From Nitrospinota bacterium (GTDB lineage Bacteria > UBA8248): 35,708 nucleotides of DNA. A model generated the notes under the pieces. The model saw only the letters and a program-made list of their open reading frames with translations. It did not search any database and was not told the origin of the DNA. The translations under genes and the position numbers were made by a program. The stretch lies in contig JAPPHK010000246.1 in assembly GCA_028820795.1 (NCBI GenBank), forward strand, positions 1 to 35,708, given 5' to 3'. Shown one piece after another: positions 22,738-32,515 of the stretch (the stretch's first letter is position 1; every line of letters starts with the position of its first letter).

Positions 22738-24231
22738 ATGACCGGAAGAACATTCGCCGCGCTCGTTCTTGCTCTCCTGATTCTTATGGGCGAGGTCGCC
22801 ACCGCCGAGGCGGGACGTCCCAGGGGGCGGAGAAACCGCATCGTATCGGTTCAGGTGCAGATGGTCGCCGTGGGCCGCCTAGGCAGGAGCGTGGCGGCCA
22901 CGGGAACGCTCCTGGCCCGAAGCGAGGTCAAGCTCATGTCCCGCGCCGAGGGTCAGGCCCAGGAGGTCTTGGTGCGCGAGGGCGCGCGGGTCGTGAAGGG
23001 ACAAAACCTTGCGCGCCTCGATTCCACCATCAAACGAATCGATTTGGAACTCTCGAAGAGCGAACTCGCCGCCGCGCAGGCGAACCTTGCGAAACTGAAA
23101 TCCGGTAGCCGCCCCGAGGAAATCGCGGCCGCTGCGGCCGCCGTCACCCAGGCGGAGGCCACGCGCAAGCGCAGCGAGGCGGAAATCACCTCCGCCCTCG
23201 CCAGACGCGAGGAGGCCGAGGCCAACGCGCTCTCCCTGGGCGCTTTGCATAAAACTGGCGTCATCAGCGCACAGGAGTGGCGCAAGGTGACGACGGAGGC
23301 GAATCGCGCACGCGCGGACGTGGCGGAGCGAAGGGCGCGCCTCGCAGAAGACGCCGCCCGCGTTCGCGCAGCGCAGGAGAGGCTCAAACTCGTGAAAATC
23401 GGCGCGCGCGCCGAGGATCTGGCAATGGCGCGCGCGCAGGTGAGCCAGCGTCGCCAGCGCGTGAGACGGCTCAAGGTGGAACTGGAATACTTCACGGTCC
23501 GCTCGCCCATTTCGGGCGTCGTCACCGCGAGAAGAATCGAGCCCGGCGATCTGGCGGTGAACAGGGCGCATCTGTTCACCATCGCCCAGACGGACACGCT
23601 GCGCGCCCGGGTGCGGGTGAGCGAACTGGATCTGCCGCTGATCAAGATAGGCCAGGGGGCGCGGGTGGAGCTCGACGCCTACCGGGGCCGTACGTTCTCG
23701 GGGCAGTTGACACGGATTTTCCCGAGCGTGGACCCGAGTTCGCGCCAACTCATCGTGGAGGTGGACGTTCAAAATTCCGATTCCTCCTTGCGGCCGGGCC
23801 TTCTCGCCCGGGTGAAGTTCGAACCCCTTCTGGGTAGAGAGGCGATCAACCTGCCTGTTCACGCCGTGCTCTGGGACGGGGACTTGCGTACGAAGACGGG
23901 TGCGGTCTTCGTCGTGAGAAGGTTCCAGCGGGGAGCCGGGATGGGCGGCCCCGGGCGTGGCGGTTTCGGAAGAAGAAGCGAAGCGGGCGGAAGCGGGCAG
24001 GTTGGTTCCGGCAGGAGAGATGCGGCCCGCAGAGGAATGGCCGAGGCGAGCGGGCGCGGCGGCGGAGGGCGCGGCCCGCGCTTCATGGCGGTGCGACGAG
24101 AGGTGCGCCTGGGCGAGATGATTGACGGCCGCATCGAGATTCTCGAGGGCCTTCGCGTGGGCGAGCGGGTGGTGGTGAGCGCCATCAGCCAGTTGAGGGA
24201 CCGGCGGCCCATCCGGGTCGTTGGGCCTTAA
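22738..24231 (+). CDS. RND efflux periplasmic adaptor (HlyD/MFP family)
   Basis: This encodes 497 residues with an N-terminal signal segment (FAALVLALLILMG). The lipoyl half VAATGTLLARSEVKLMSRAEG leads into a long coiled-coil hairpin (residues of about 100-240) rich in AAAQANLAK and AERRARLAEDAARV. The second lipoyl half and beta-barrel follow (FTVRSPISGVVTARRIEPGDL, INLPVHAVLWDGD). Residues of about 397-452 are an unusual glycine/arginine-rich insertion before the last domain (VRREVRLGEMIDGRIEILEGL). It connects the inner-membrane pump encoded 18 nt downstream to an outer-membrane channel; no TolC gene is in the window. Confidence 0.88.
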   Translation: MTGRTFAALVLALLILMGEVATAEAGRPRGRRNRIVSVQVQMVAVGRLGRSVAATGTLLARSEVKLMSRAEGQAQEVLVREGARVVKGQNLARLDSTIKRIDLELSKSELAAAQANLAKLKSGSRPEEIAAAAAAVTQAEATRKRSEAEITSALARREEAEANALSLGALHKTGVISAQEWRKVTTEANRARADVAERRARLAEDAARVRAAQERLKLVKIGARAEDLAMARAQVSQRRQRVRRLKVELEYFTVRSPISGVVTARRIEPGDLAVNRAHLFTIAQTDTLRARVRVSELDLPLIKIGQGARVELDAYRGRTFSGQLTRIFPSVDPSSRQLIVEVDVQNSDSSLRPGLLARVKFEPLLGREAINLPVHAVLWDGDLRTKTGAVFVVRRFQRGAGMGGPGRGGFGRRSEAGGSGQVGSGRRDAARRGMAEASGRGGGGRGPRFMAVRREVRLGEMIDGRIEILEGLRVGERVVVSAISQLRDRRPIRVVGP

Positions 24232-24249
24232 GGGAGAAGGGAAGGCCTA

Positions 24250-27200
24250 ATGCTGAGCCGAAGCTGCATCCGAAGGCCCGTGGGAACCATCATGGGCGTC
24301 GTGTGCGCGCTGGTGCTCGGCTTTTTCGCGCTCACGCGGCTGCCGGTCGATTTCCTGCCCAGGATCGTCTACCCGCGGATTTTCATCGGCATCGATTTCG
24401 AGGGGGCCGACCCCCAGGTGGTCGAAGAGCAGGTGACCAAGGTGGTGGAGCGTGAACTCGCGACCACGCAGGGGGTGGTGCGCATCTTCTCGATCAGCCG
24501 CGAGGGCGCCGCGCGCCTGTGGATGTTCTTCGATTTTAATCGCGACATCGACCTCGCGCTCCAGGACGCCATCACCAAATTCAACGTCGCCCGAAGAAAC
24601 CTGCCGCAGGAGATACAGGATCAACTCCAGAACACGCGAATCTTCAAGTCAGACCCGGCGCAGGTGCCCATCATCGAATACGCGCTGTCTTCCAAGACCC
24701 TCAAAGGGCCGCAGCTTCAGACCTGGGCGCGGAAGGTGCTCATCCCCCAGCTCATGACCGTTCCCGGCATCGCCTCGGTGGAGGCGTTCGGCGGCCAGGA
24801 CGAGGAAGTGCAGGTATTGGTCGATCTGCCGAGGATGCAGGGTCTGGGGCTCGACCTGCCCGCCGTCTTGAGAAGAATGCGCGCCGAGAACATGGATCTG
24901 GCCGCCGGACGGGTGAAGACGGCCCACCGCGAGTATTCGAGCCGAACGGCGGGCAAGCTCAAGAGCGCGGGTGAGCTTTCGCGCCTGATCTTTCCCACCA
25001 AAGACGGTCGCCGGGTCTATCTGCGCGATTTCGCCAAGGTTCAGGATACCGGTAAGGAACGGCGCATATTCGTCTGGCTGAACGGCGATGAGAGCGTCAA
25101 GGTGGTGGCCCTGAAACAGCCCGACGCGAACACGGTCTCGGTCGTGGACGGTCTGCGCGATAGACTCGCCTTCCTGACGCGCTACGGCATTGTGCCGCCG
25201 GACATCACCCTCGTCCCGATTTCGGACCAGAGTTTCTTCATCCGCGCCTCGATCAGGAACGTTCTCTCCTCCGCCCTGGTGGGCGGCACGCTGGCGATAC
25301 TGGTGGTGCTCTGCTTCCTGGGGAGCCTCAGGCGCACGCTGATCATCGGCCTGGCGATTCCGGTCGCTTCGGTCTTCACGTTTTTCCTGATGTGGGCGCT
25401 GGGTTTCACCTTCAACATTTTCAGTCTGGGTGGCGTGGCGCTCGGCGTGGGGATGCTCGTGGACAACGCGATCGTCATGCTCGAGAACATATCGCGCCAT
25501 CAGGCGGAAGGGGGCGACCCCGTGGAGGCGGCGGAACGCGGCTCCGCCGAGGTGGAAAGCGCGATGGTGGCCTCCACGCTCACGAACGTGGCCGCGGTGA
25601 TGCCGTTTCTGCTGGTATCGGGCTACGTGGCGCTCCTGTTCCGCGAGTTGATACTCACCATCACACTGGCGTTCATATGCAGCCTCGTGGTCGGCCTCAC
25701 GGTCGTGGCCATGCTATCGGCCAGGCTCCTGCAGATTCCGATGAGCAGCGGCTTCAGCCGCTTCCCGCTTTTCCGCCTTTTTATCTGGTTTGTCGGCCTC
25801 GCCAACCGGCTGTACCGTTTTCTCTTGAGGCCGGTCCTGACCCTCCGCTGGGTCGTCATCATCCTCGCCCTGGCCGTCTGCGCGAGCAGCTACACGCTCG
25901 TCGGCAAACTGGGCAACGAACTCCTGCCCCAGGTCGATGACGGGCGCATCTCGGTCGACATCCGCTTCTCACCGGGAGGAACGCTCGAATACACCAAACA
26001 GGTGACGCGCGAGATTCACGACATGCTCGTGCGCGACCCTTCCGTGGACAAGGTGTTCGCCACGGCGGGCGGGCGCCTTTTCGGGCGCAACTTCTCGCCC
26101 TCCGCCTCTCGGGGGAGAATCGACGTGACGCTCAAAGACGGCGTGAGCGTGTTCGACTATCTCGGGAAACTGAGGCCCCGCCTCGCGCGGATGACGTATC
26201 CCGATGCGCGGATTTACGCCTTCAAGAGCCGGGTGCGGGGCCTGCGCACCTCCAATACCCGGCACAACAAGAGCTTTTCCCTGGGCGTCCGGGGCGAGGA
26301 ACTGGCGACTCTGAACCGCATCGCAGAAGAAGTCGTGGAGAAGCTCCAGGGTGTGGAGGGGCTTCACAACGTGCAGATGACCGAGGACAGGCCCCGGCCC
26401 GAGTTTCGCATTCAGGTGAACAGGGAGCGCGCGGCGGAGCTCGGTCTCTCCGTCGAGGACGTGGGCGACACCGTGGCCACGGCGGTCGATGGCTCCATCG
26501 CCACGTTCATCAACAGGGTGGATACGCGCGTGCCGGTGCGGGTGAAGTTCTCGGACACCGAGATCAAGAGCGAACAGGATCTGGCGCATCTGCCCCTGTT
26601 TCCCCAGAACCAGAACGGGCGCTCCACGCGCTTGCACCACGTGGCGCAAATTCGCTATGGACAGGGCAGTTCGGTCATCCCCCGCACGGACCAGAACCGC
26701 CTCATCCAGATAACGGGCGACATCCAGGGCCGCTCGCTGGGTGACGTGAGCGCCAATGTTCGCGCGCGCCTGAAAGAGGTCAACGTGCCGAGGGGCTACT
26801 TCATCCTGCCTGGTGAGGATGAAGAGAATCTGAAGAAATCGAACCGCGAGCTCTTCATCCTGGCGCTTCTCGCCATGTTCCTGGTCTATACGGTGCTGGC
26901 CGTTCAGTACGACTCGCTCGTAAACCCTTTGGTCATCATATTCGCCGTTCCGCCTGCGCTCACCGGCGCGCTTTTGGGTCTCTATCTCACCGGTACTCCC
27001 TTCGGCTCGACGGTGCTCATCGGCGTCATCCTGCTGGTGGGCATCGTGGTAAACAACTCCATCGTGATGATCGACTACGTGGAACGCTTGAGAGAACGCG
27101 GGATGGATATCAGAGAGGCCATCATCGAGGGGGCGTCGACGAGGCTGCGCCCGATTCTCATGACAACGCTCACCACCATCATCGCGCTCACGCCCCTGGC

Positions 27201-27390
27201 GAGCGGTTGGGGGAAAGGATCGGAGATGCTCAAGCCCCTGGGGTTGGTCGTGTTGAGCGGGCTTTCGCTCTCCACACTGTTCACGCTCTTCCTCGTGCCG
27301 TGCATCTACCTCGCCGCCCAGAATTTCGTCCGCAGCTTGAGGCGGATGGTGGGCTTGCGCGAGACGAAATACACCGCCCCCGCCGCATAG
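24250..27390 (+). CDS. RND-family efflux transporter, inner-membrane permease (HAE1/AcrB type)
   Basis: This encodes 1046 residues, the usual length. It starts with a first membrane helix (RPVGTIMGVVCALVLGFFAL), has two large periplasmic loops and two sets of membrane helices. In TM4 the segment reads LGVGMLVDNAIVMLENI, with Asp-Asn where AcrB has Asp-Asp. In TM10 it reads GIVVNNSIVMIDY, with Asn where AcrB has its lysine. This variant is known in SwrC-like and related pumps, so it does not imply a broken protein. It forms a proton-driven trimer exporting drugs, lipids or other amphiphiles; substrate is unknown. It is co-transcribed with the adaptor gene. Confidence 0.92.
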   Translation: MLSRSCIRRPVGTIMGVVCALVLGFFALTRLPVDFLPRIVYPRIFIGIDFEGADPQVVEEQVTKVVERELATTQGVVRIFSISREGAARLWMFFDFNRDIDLALQDAITKFNVARRNLPQEIQDQLQNTRIFKSDPAQVPIIEYALSSKTLKGPQLQTWARKVLIPQLMTVPGIASVEAFGGQDEEVQVLVDLPRMQGLGLDLPAVLRRMRAENMDLAAGRVKTAHREYSSRTAGKLKSAGELSRLIFPTKDGRRVYLRDFAKVQDTGKERRIFVWLNGDESVKVVALKQPDANTVSVVDGLRDRLAFLTRYGIVPPDITLVPISDQSFFIRASIRNVLSSALVGGTLAILVVLCFLGSLRRTLIIGLAIPVASVFTFFLMWALGFTFNIFSLGGVALGVGMLVDNAIVMLENISRHQAEGGDPVEAAERGSAEVESAMVASTLTNVAAVMPFLLVSGYVALLFRELILTITLAFICSLVVGLTVVAMLSARLLQIPMSSGFSRFPLFRLFIWFVGLANRLYRFLLRPVLTLRWVVIILALAVCASSYTLVGKLGNELLPQVDDGRISVDIRFSPGGTLEYTKQVTREIHDMLVRDPSVDKVFATAGGRLFGRNFSPSASRGRIDVTLKDGVSVFDYLGKLRPRLARMTYPDARIYAFKSRVRGLRTSNTRHNKSFSLGVRGEELATLNRIAEEVVEKLQGVEGLHNVQMTEDRPRPEFRIQVNRERAAELGLSVEDVGDTVATAVDGSIATFINRVDTRVPVRVKFSDTEIKSEQDLAHLPLFPQNQNGRSTRLHHVAQIRYGQGSSVIPRTDQNRLIQITGDIQGRSLGDVSANVRARLKEVNVPRGYFILPGEDEENLKKSNRELFILALLAMFLVYTVLAVQYDSLVNPLVIIFAVPPALTGALLGLYLTGTPFGSTVLIGVILLVGIVVNNSIVMIDYVERLRERGMDIREAIIEGASTRLRPILMTTLTTIIALTPLASGWGKGSEMLKPLGLVVLSGLSLSTLFTLFLVPCIYLAAQNFVRSLRRMVGLRETKYTAPAA

Positions 27391-27490
27391 GCGCGAGCCG
27401 CACATCGGTCTGCTCTGCACTCTGGATTTACGCATCGGATCCTCGTAGTATCCTCTGCGTCTGAAAGTTGATTCGTTTTGGAGGAGGAGT

Positions 27491-28224
<734 letters not shown>

Positions 28225-28228
<4 letters not shown>

Positions 28229-28827
28229 AGATTGTTCTCGCGAGCGGGAACCCCGGAAAAGCGCGCGAGGTGCGCGCTGCCCTCGAGGGAATGAACGTCG
28301 AGATGCTGCTCCCCGATGAGGCGGGGTTTGAATTCGAAGTCGAAGAGACCGGCTCCACCTATTCGGAAAACGCGCTCATCAAGGCGCGGGCCGCGTGCGA
28401 GGCGAGTGGCCTTCCCGCCCTCGCCGATGATTCGGGCGTGGAAGTGGATGCGCTGCCTGGCGAGTTGGGCGTACGCTCCGCGCGCTTCGGCGGCGAGGGA
28501 CTGGACGATTCGGGGCGCAACGCGCTCTTGCTCGAAAGGATGCGCAATGTGCCTGAAGATCGGCGAGGCGCGCGCTACGTTTGCGTGCTGGCCTACGTGA
28601 AGCCGGATGGGTGGTTCGGTTTTTTCGAGGGTGTGCTGCACGGGCGAATACTGCGCGCGCCGCAAGGGGAGGGCGGCTTCGGCTACGACCCGCTCATGTA
28701 TCTGCCAGAGCACGGCTGCGCCGTCTCGGAGCTCCCGCTTGGGGTCAAAAACCGCATCAGCCACCGGGGTCTCGCACTCGCGGAGTTCCGCGCGTGGCTG
28801 GCCCGAGAGGCGGCGGATGGGGCATAA
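28225..28827 (+). CDS. rdgB: dITP/XTP pyrophosphatase (RdgB/HAM1)
   Basis: This encodes 200 residues. The signature SGNPGK (S7-K12) binds the phosphates, and LADDSGVEVDALPG gives the metal-binding and catalytic aspartates. Further motifs are GEGGFGYDPLM and SHRGLALAEFR. The enzyme removes non-canonical purine nucleotides (ITP, XTP and dITP) from the pool. It overlaps rph by four bases, so the two are translated together. Confidence 0.95.
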
Positions 28828-28935
28828 TGCGAAAAATTGAATGGTATTCGGTTGTGGCCGCTGCAGGGTGAGAGTGGCCGATGATAAGAACGGCGCACAT
28901 GCTTTCATGGAGCGCGAAGACAGGAGATATCAGGA

Positions 28936-29613
28936 ATGTCCAGGATCGAGATGATACAGCCCGAAGAAGCGGACGCCGACGTGGCCCGCTTCTATGAGGC
29001 CACTACCGCCATGCTCGGCCGCGTGCCGCATTCGATGCGGGTGCTGGCCAAAACCCCCCACGTCGCCAAGGCCATGCTCCCCTTCGTGGCGACGCTCCAG
29101 CGCGAGGGCGGCGGCAGCGTGCTCAAGACCAAGATCAAGGAGATGGTGGTCATCAAGACGAGCCATCTCAACGGGTGCGCCTACTGATACGCGCACAACA
29201 CGTCGCTTGGTCAAGCGGCCGGCATCAGCGAAGAGCAGGTGGAAGTCATCGGCACCGACGGCTACATGGAATCGGATCTGTTCACCCCGCGCGAGAAGGC
29301 GGCCATCCTGTGGGCGGAGCACGTGACGCTCAACACCGCGCGCTCGAGAGACGACGTGTTCGAGGAGGTGAAGAAACATTTCTCCGAAGCCGAGATCGTC
29401 GAACTCACGATGGTGAGCGGGCTGTTCAACCTCTTCAACCGCTACATGGATTCGCTCGGCATCCCGCTCGAAGAACAACGAGAGGTCGACAAGATCAAGA
29501 AATCCCTTCACCTCGACGGCGGGAAGGTCAAGACCTACTACAAGACGATGGTGGAGCACTGGCCGGATGAATACCCCGAACCCGATGCCCAGGACCCGAA
29601 CAAGAGCGCTTAA
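28936..29613 (+). CDS. AhpD-like selenoprotein (in-frame UGA at the CxxU redox motif)
   Basis: One reading frame runs from ATG 28936 (AGGA upstream) to 29613 with a single in-frame TGA at 29185-29187. Read as selenocysteine it gives 225 residues. The UGA falls at residue 84, in NGCAYUYAHN, exactly where AhpD/carboxymuconolactone-decarboxylase-like proteins have the second cysteine of their CxxC site (C81 is the first). Sequence continues in family style after it (TSLGQAAGISEEQVE, LFTPREKAAILWAEHVTL, FSEAEIVELTMVSGLFNLFNRYMDSLG). A hairpin with a GGUC loop lies 14 nt past the UGA. AhpD-like proteins reduce peroxides or couple to thiols. Selenocysteine would raise reactivity. A mutated stop is the alternative, but the exact position argues against it. 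Confidence 0.82.
29202..29219 (+). promoter_or_regulatory. Bacterial SECIS-like hairpin
   Basis: GTCGCTT and AAGCGGC pair over 7 bp (one T-G wobble) around the tetraloop GGTC (29209-29212). It begins 14 nt after the UGA codon, with the loop guanines 22-23 nt past its last base. Bacterial SelB binds an apical loop with a G near its start, placed about 16-37 nt downstream; the E. coli fdhF loop also contains GGUC. It lies within the coding sequence, as expected for bacteria. Confidence 0.7.
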
Positions 29614-29629
29614 ACTTTTCTAAACAATG

Positions 29630-29661
29630 AATCGCCCCGGGGCCTCGGCTACGGGGCGGTT
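29630..29661 (+). terminator. Terminator after the selenoprotein gene
   Basis: AATCGCCCCG (29630-29639) pairs with CGGGGCGGTT (29652-29661) over 10 bp with one wobble, loop of 12 nt. It is 16 nt after the stop codon and is followed by CGTTTGTTG, a loose T-rich run. Confidence 0.6.
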
Positions 29662-29807
29662 CGTTTGTTGAAGACTTTTGTATTTCGAAGAAGGGGTTTC
29701 AACCTCGCTCCTTCTGGCGCCCCGCTGGAAATCATACGCTCGAATCATTCATAATATGACTTGATCGCTGCCGCAGGATGCGGCCTCTCCATTCCCGAGG
29801 TTTCCGC

Positions 29808-30272
29808 ATGAAGCGCATCGTCTGTGTCGTCGCATTGCTCGCCTCTTTCGCTTCCGCAAGTGCGGAGACGAACGTGGAAAGTGTGTTCAACTGCCGGGTG
29901 AGCTACACCATCTTGAACGGCTACAAGATAGAGCAGAACGTGCGCATCACGTTGCCTACCAAGGAACGAGATCTGGCTGTCTGGCTGGTGGAGCGCAAAA
30001 AGGGCGAGTTCAAGAAGCTGGCCTATCCCATCGGCGGCGAGGGGGAATTTCTCATCACGAGGCCCTTCAATAAGGACAAATCCGTCACCTATCCCTTCAT
30101 CCTCACCTGGCAGCCCTTCGGCCGCTTCCGCCTCACGGGGTTTTTCCTGTCGAGAAGGTATTCCCATACCGTCGTCGTGCGCGACGAGAAGGCGAAGAGG
30201 GTCATCGAGATATTCCCCGCCTTTCCGGCCCACATCGCCACCAAGATCGCGCGTGGTGAGTGTGAGAAGTAG
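29808..30272 (+). CDS. Secreted hypothetical protein
   Basis: This encodes 154 residues from ATG 29808, with GAGG 9 nt upstream. The signal peptide is clear (MKRIVCVVALLASFASASA, cleaved near residue 19). The mature part is beta-rich with two cysteines (FNCRVSY near the start, GECEK at the end), which could form a disulfide. Further features are VRITLPTKERDLAVWLVERKKG and FFLSRRYSHTVVVRDEK. I do not recognise a family. It is likely periplasmic. It stands alone between the selenoprotein and an AT-rich SGNH gene. Confidence 0.65.
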   Translation: MKRIVCVVALLASFASASAETNVESVFNCRVSYTILNGYKIEQNVRITLPTKERDLAVWLVERKKGEFKKLAYPIGGEGEFLITRPFNKDKSVTYPFILTWQPFGRFRLTGFFLSRRYSHTVVVRDEKAKRVIEIFPAFPAHIATKIARGECEK

Positions 30273-30409
30273 GAGGGAGAGCGCGGCATTTTGTAATGGT
30301 GGACAAGTTTCGAGGGACCAGAAAGATGATGAAAGCTAAGTGATGTCAAATAGTAAATTACCGAGCATAAGATAAGAGACGGAGTCCTAAGCTAAGGGGG
30401 AGAACGAAA

Positions 30410-31432
30410 ATGGCTGAGAGATTCGAACTTCGGCATTTCAAGGATTCGCTAGGAAACGGCACATTACCTATTGATATTTTAGATAATTTTGTTCAGTTCG
30501 ATTCTAAGTCTCCAATTCCTAAATTGATATTCAGACCTGATGCCCCGCTAGATGAAATTGATCCTGAGTACGATGTTGATCGGGCTATCTGGAAGTATTT
30601 GCGAAAAAGACATGACGAAAAACGCATCAAAGTTGCAAAGCTTCAGTCAACAAATTTGAAATCCGTCGTTGCGGAAGGTGATTCCTGGTTTAATCTGCCC
30701 CCATTTATAGGGATTCCACCTGCAATCGCTACTTGCATCAAGAACAATGGCCGATTCGAGATGTATAACATCGCCTATTGGGGCCACACACTGGTCGAGA
30801 TTCTTAAAGATAAGGAATATTTCAAAGTGATGGAGAAGAATACTCCAGATTTTTTTATATTTTCCGCTGGCGGCAACGATATTCGGGTGGGCCTCAAGAA
30901 TTATGTAAAAAATTATAGTAAATATTGGGATTATTCTGATAAGGACCGAAGAATAGAAGAACTAACTTGTATCGAACATCTCAACAGAGCAATGAGTAAT
31001 ATAATCGGTAAAATTAAGGAGGGATACGAGGATATTCTCGATGAGGTCACTAAAGAGTTTTTTGAAATGAAAGTGTTTTGTCATGGGTATGATTACCCTC
31101 GTATTTGCCCCAAAAAAGATGAAAATGAGACTATTGAAGATGAGATAGAAGACGAAGATAAAGTCGAATATATAGGAAATCACTTAAGTGATTTGGAAAT
31201 ACCTTATGACGAAATGGATGCGATACTTAGGCCGATCGTTGATGAATTGAATAAAGCTATTGAAGATGCCGTCGCAGAATACAAGCCTCGAGCCAAATTC
31301 ATCAATTTGAGAGGAGTGGCTTCAATAGCAGAATTTGACTGGATAGACGATATGCATCCGGGAGAGGAAGGATTTAAGGCTCTCGCTGTGAAATTTGAGA
31401 AAGCGATGTCTGAACCCGAACTGCTTGTTTGA
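30410..31432 (+). CDS. AT-rich SGNH/GDSL-family hydrolase
   Basis: This encodes 340 residues from ATG 30410 after GGGGGAG. SGNH motifs are in order: block I AEGDSWF (nucleophile S92), block III SAGGND (N156), and block V DDMHPG (D313, H316). No signal peptide or membrane segment is seen, so it acts in the cytoplasm. A long insertion between blocks III and V (residues of about 165-290) has an acidic run KKDENETIEDEIEDEDKVE. These enzymes are esterases or deacetylases; substrate unknown. Base composition and codon use are markedly AT-rich compared with every neighbour, which points to recent acquisition. The GDSW form recalls SGNH proteins seen in mobile or defence islands (weak inference). Confidence 0.8.
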   Translation: MAERFELRHFKDSLGNGTLPIDILDNFVQFDSKSPIPKLIFRPDAPLDEIDPEYDVDRAIWKYLRKRHDEKRIKVAKLQSTNLKSVVAEGDSWFNLPPFIGIPPAIATCIKNNGRFEMYNIAYWGHTLVEILKDKEYFKVMEKNTPDFFIFSAGGNDIRVGLKNYVKNYSKYWDYSDKDRRIEELTCIEHLNRAMSNIIGKIKEGYEDILDEVTKEFFEMKVFCHGYDYPRICPKKDENETIEDEIEDEDKVEYIGNHLSDLEIPYDEMDAILRPIVDELNKAIEDAVAEYKPRAKFINLRGVASIAEFDWIDDMHPGEEGFKALAVKFEKAMSEPELLV

Positions 31433-31520
31433 TTCATGAGCGTGGGGCCATTGTGCTCCGCACATCAGCGAACTTAAAGATGAGGGTTATCCGTCCGTCA
31501 TAAGTGTCGACTCTTGGATC

Positions 31521-32378
31521 TCACAAATAACACCGCAGCAGCCGGATGCTCCGTTCCGCCGCGACCCGGAAGGCGGGTTTCTGGTCGATCTGCACCGATA
31601 GCACGCCCTCGTAGCCGATTTCCCGGAGCGCGCGGATGAAGTCGCCGAAGTGGATGTGGCCCGAACCCGGATAGCCGCGCGTGGAATCGGCCACGTGCAC
31701 GTATTCTATCCACTCGCGCGCGGCGAAGATGGCCCCGGGGATGGAGGCGTCTTCCGAGTTCATCCAGCAGCTGTCGATCATCAGCGCGAGGCCTGCGTGG
31801 TTCTCCTCTTTAACGTATTCCATGCCCTGGCGCACGGTGTTGATGAAGTTCGTCTCGTAGCGGTTGTAGGGTTCGATGTAGATTTTCATGCCGCGCGCGG
31901 CGGCGTAGTCAGCTCCTGCGGTCATCGCGTCGCGCATCCAGCCGTTCGAGGTCTCCCACATCTCGCCGGGGATGCACGTGCCGCGGAACCGGCCGATGTT
32001 CACGCCCATGGCGCCGAGCTTCTCGCCCGCGTCGAGCAGCGAGCGCAGCCGGGCTGCGCCGGCCTCGCGGACCTCGGCGTCGGGGTGGCACATCATCACC
32101 CCGTCCTGGAGCTCGCTGGGGGCCGAGCCTATCATGGTGACCGAAAAGCCCGAGCGGGCGATTTCCGCTTCCACCCCCTGGGCGTCGGGGTCTTCGGGGT
32201 CGCGCATGGCGACTTCGAGCGTGTCGTAGCCCAAATCCTTGAGCACGGCCAGGTTCTCGCCGAAATCACCGCGCACGCCCGGCATCAGGGGCGAGCGCAC
32301 CTCGGGCGTGGTGATGACGTAGCCCACGCTCATGCGGCTGGGTTCTGAGTATTCGGCGGCGTGAAGGGATATCGGCAT
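31521..32378 (-). CDS. Sugar phosphate isomerase/epimerase-like TIM-barrel protein
   Basis: This encodes 285 residues of the xylose-isomerase-like TIM-barrel family. Metal-site segments are visible: IEPYNRYE (Glu), ALMIDSCWMN (Asp), EYVHVADSTRG (His and Asp) and SGHIHFGDF. The N-terminus MPISLHAAEYSEPSRMSVGY may be trimmed to a later Met, but GGGAG lies 10 nt before the first ATG. Family members isomerise or epimerise sugars, or cleave related substrates; the exact reaction is not deducible. It is transcribed in the same direction as the permease and MarR genes, 137 nt beyond the permease stop. Confidence 0.8.
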   Translation of the reverse strand: MPISLHAAEYSEPSRMSVGYVITTPEVRSPLMPGVRGDFGENLAVLKDLGYDTLEVAMRDPEDPDAQGVEAEIARSGFSVTMIGSAPSELQDGVMMCHPDAEVREAGAARLRSLLDAGEKLGAMGVNIGRFRGTCIPGEMWETSNGWMRDAMTAGADYAAARGMKIYIEPYNRYETNFINTVRQGMEYVKEENHAGLALMIDSCWMNSEDASIPGAIFAAREWIEYVHVADSTRGYPGSGHIHFGDFIRALREIGYEGVLSVQIDQKPAFRVAAERSIRLLRCYL

Positions 32379-32515
32379 TTTCGTATGTCTCCCGGGTGAA
32401 AATATATCGTGAATTTTTTGGGAGATTACGTCTACGAACGCATCTTGTCGAGCGGAGTATGTTTATCGCTCAGGAGAAACGGAACGGCCCCCCGAAGCCG
32501 GGGGGCCATCGAGCC

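Noticed and set aside
24250-27390. RND pump considered defective because of Asp-Asn in TM4 and Asn for Lys in TM10
   Set aside because: The same VDNAIV and VNNSIV forms occur in functional SwrC-like and related pumps, and the gene is otherwise full length.
29185-29187. The TGA read as a true stop, splitting the AhpD gene into two fragments
   Set aside because: It sits precisely at the second position of the CxxC redox motif, the frame stays open after it for 142 codons, and a SECIS-like hairpin follows. A random nonsense mutation would be unlikely to fall there.
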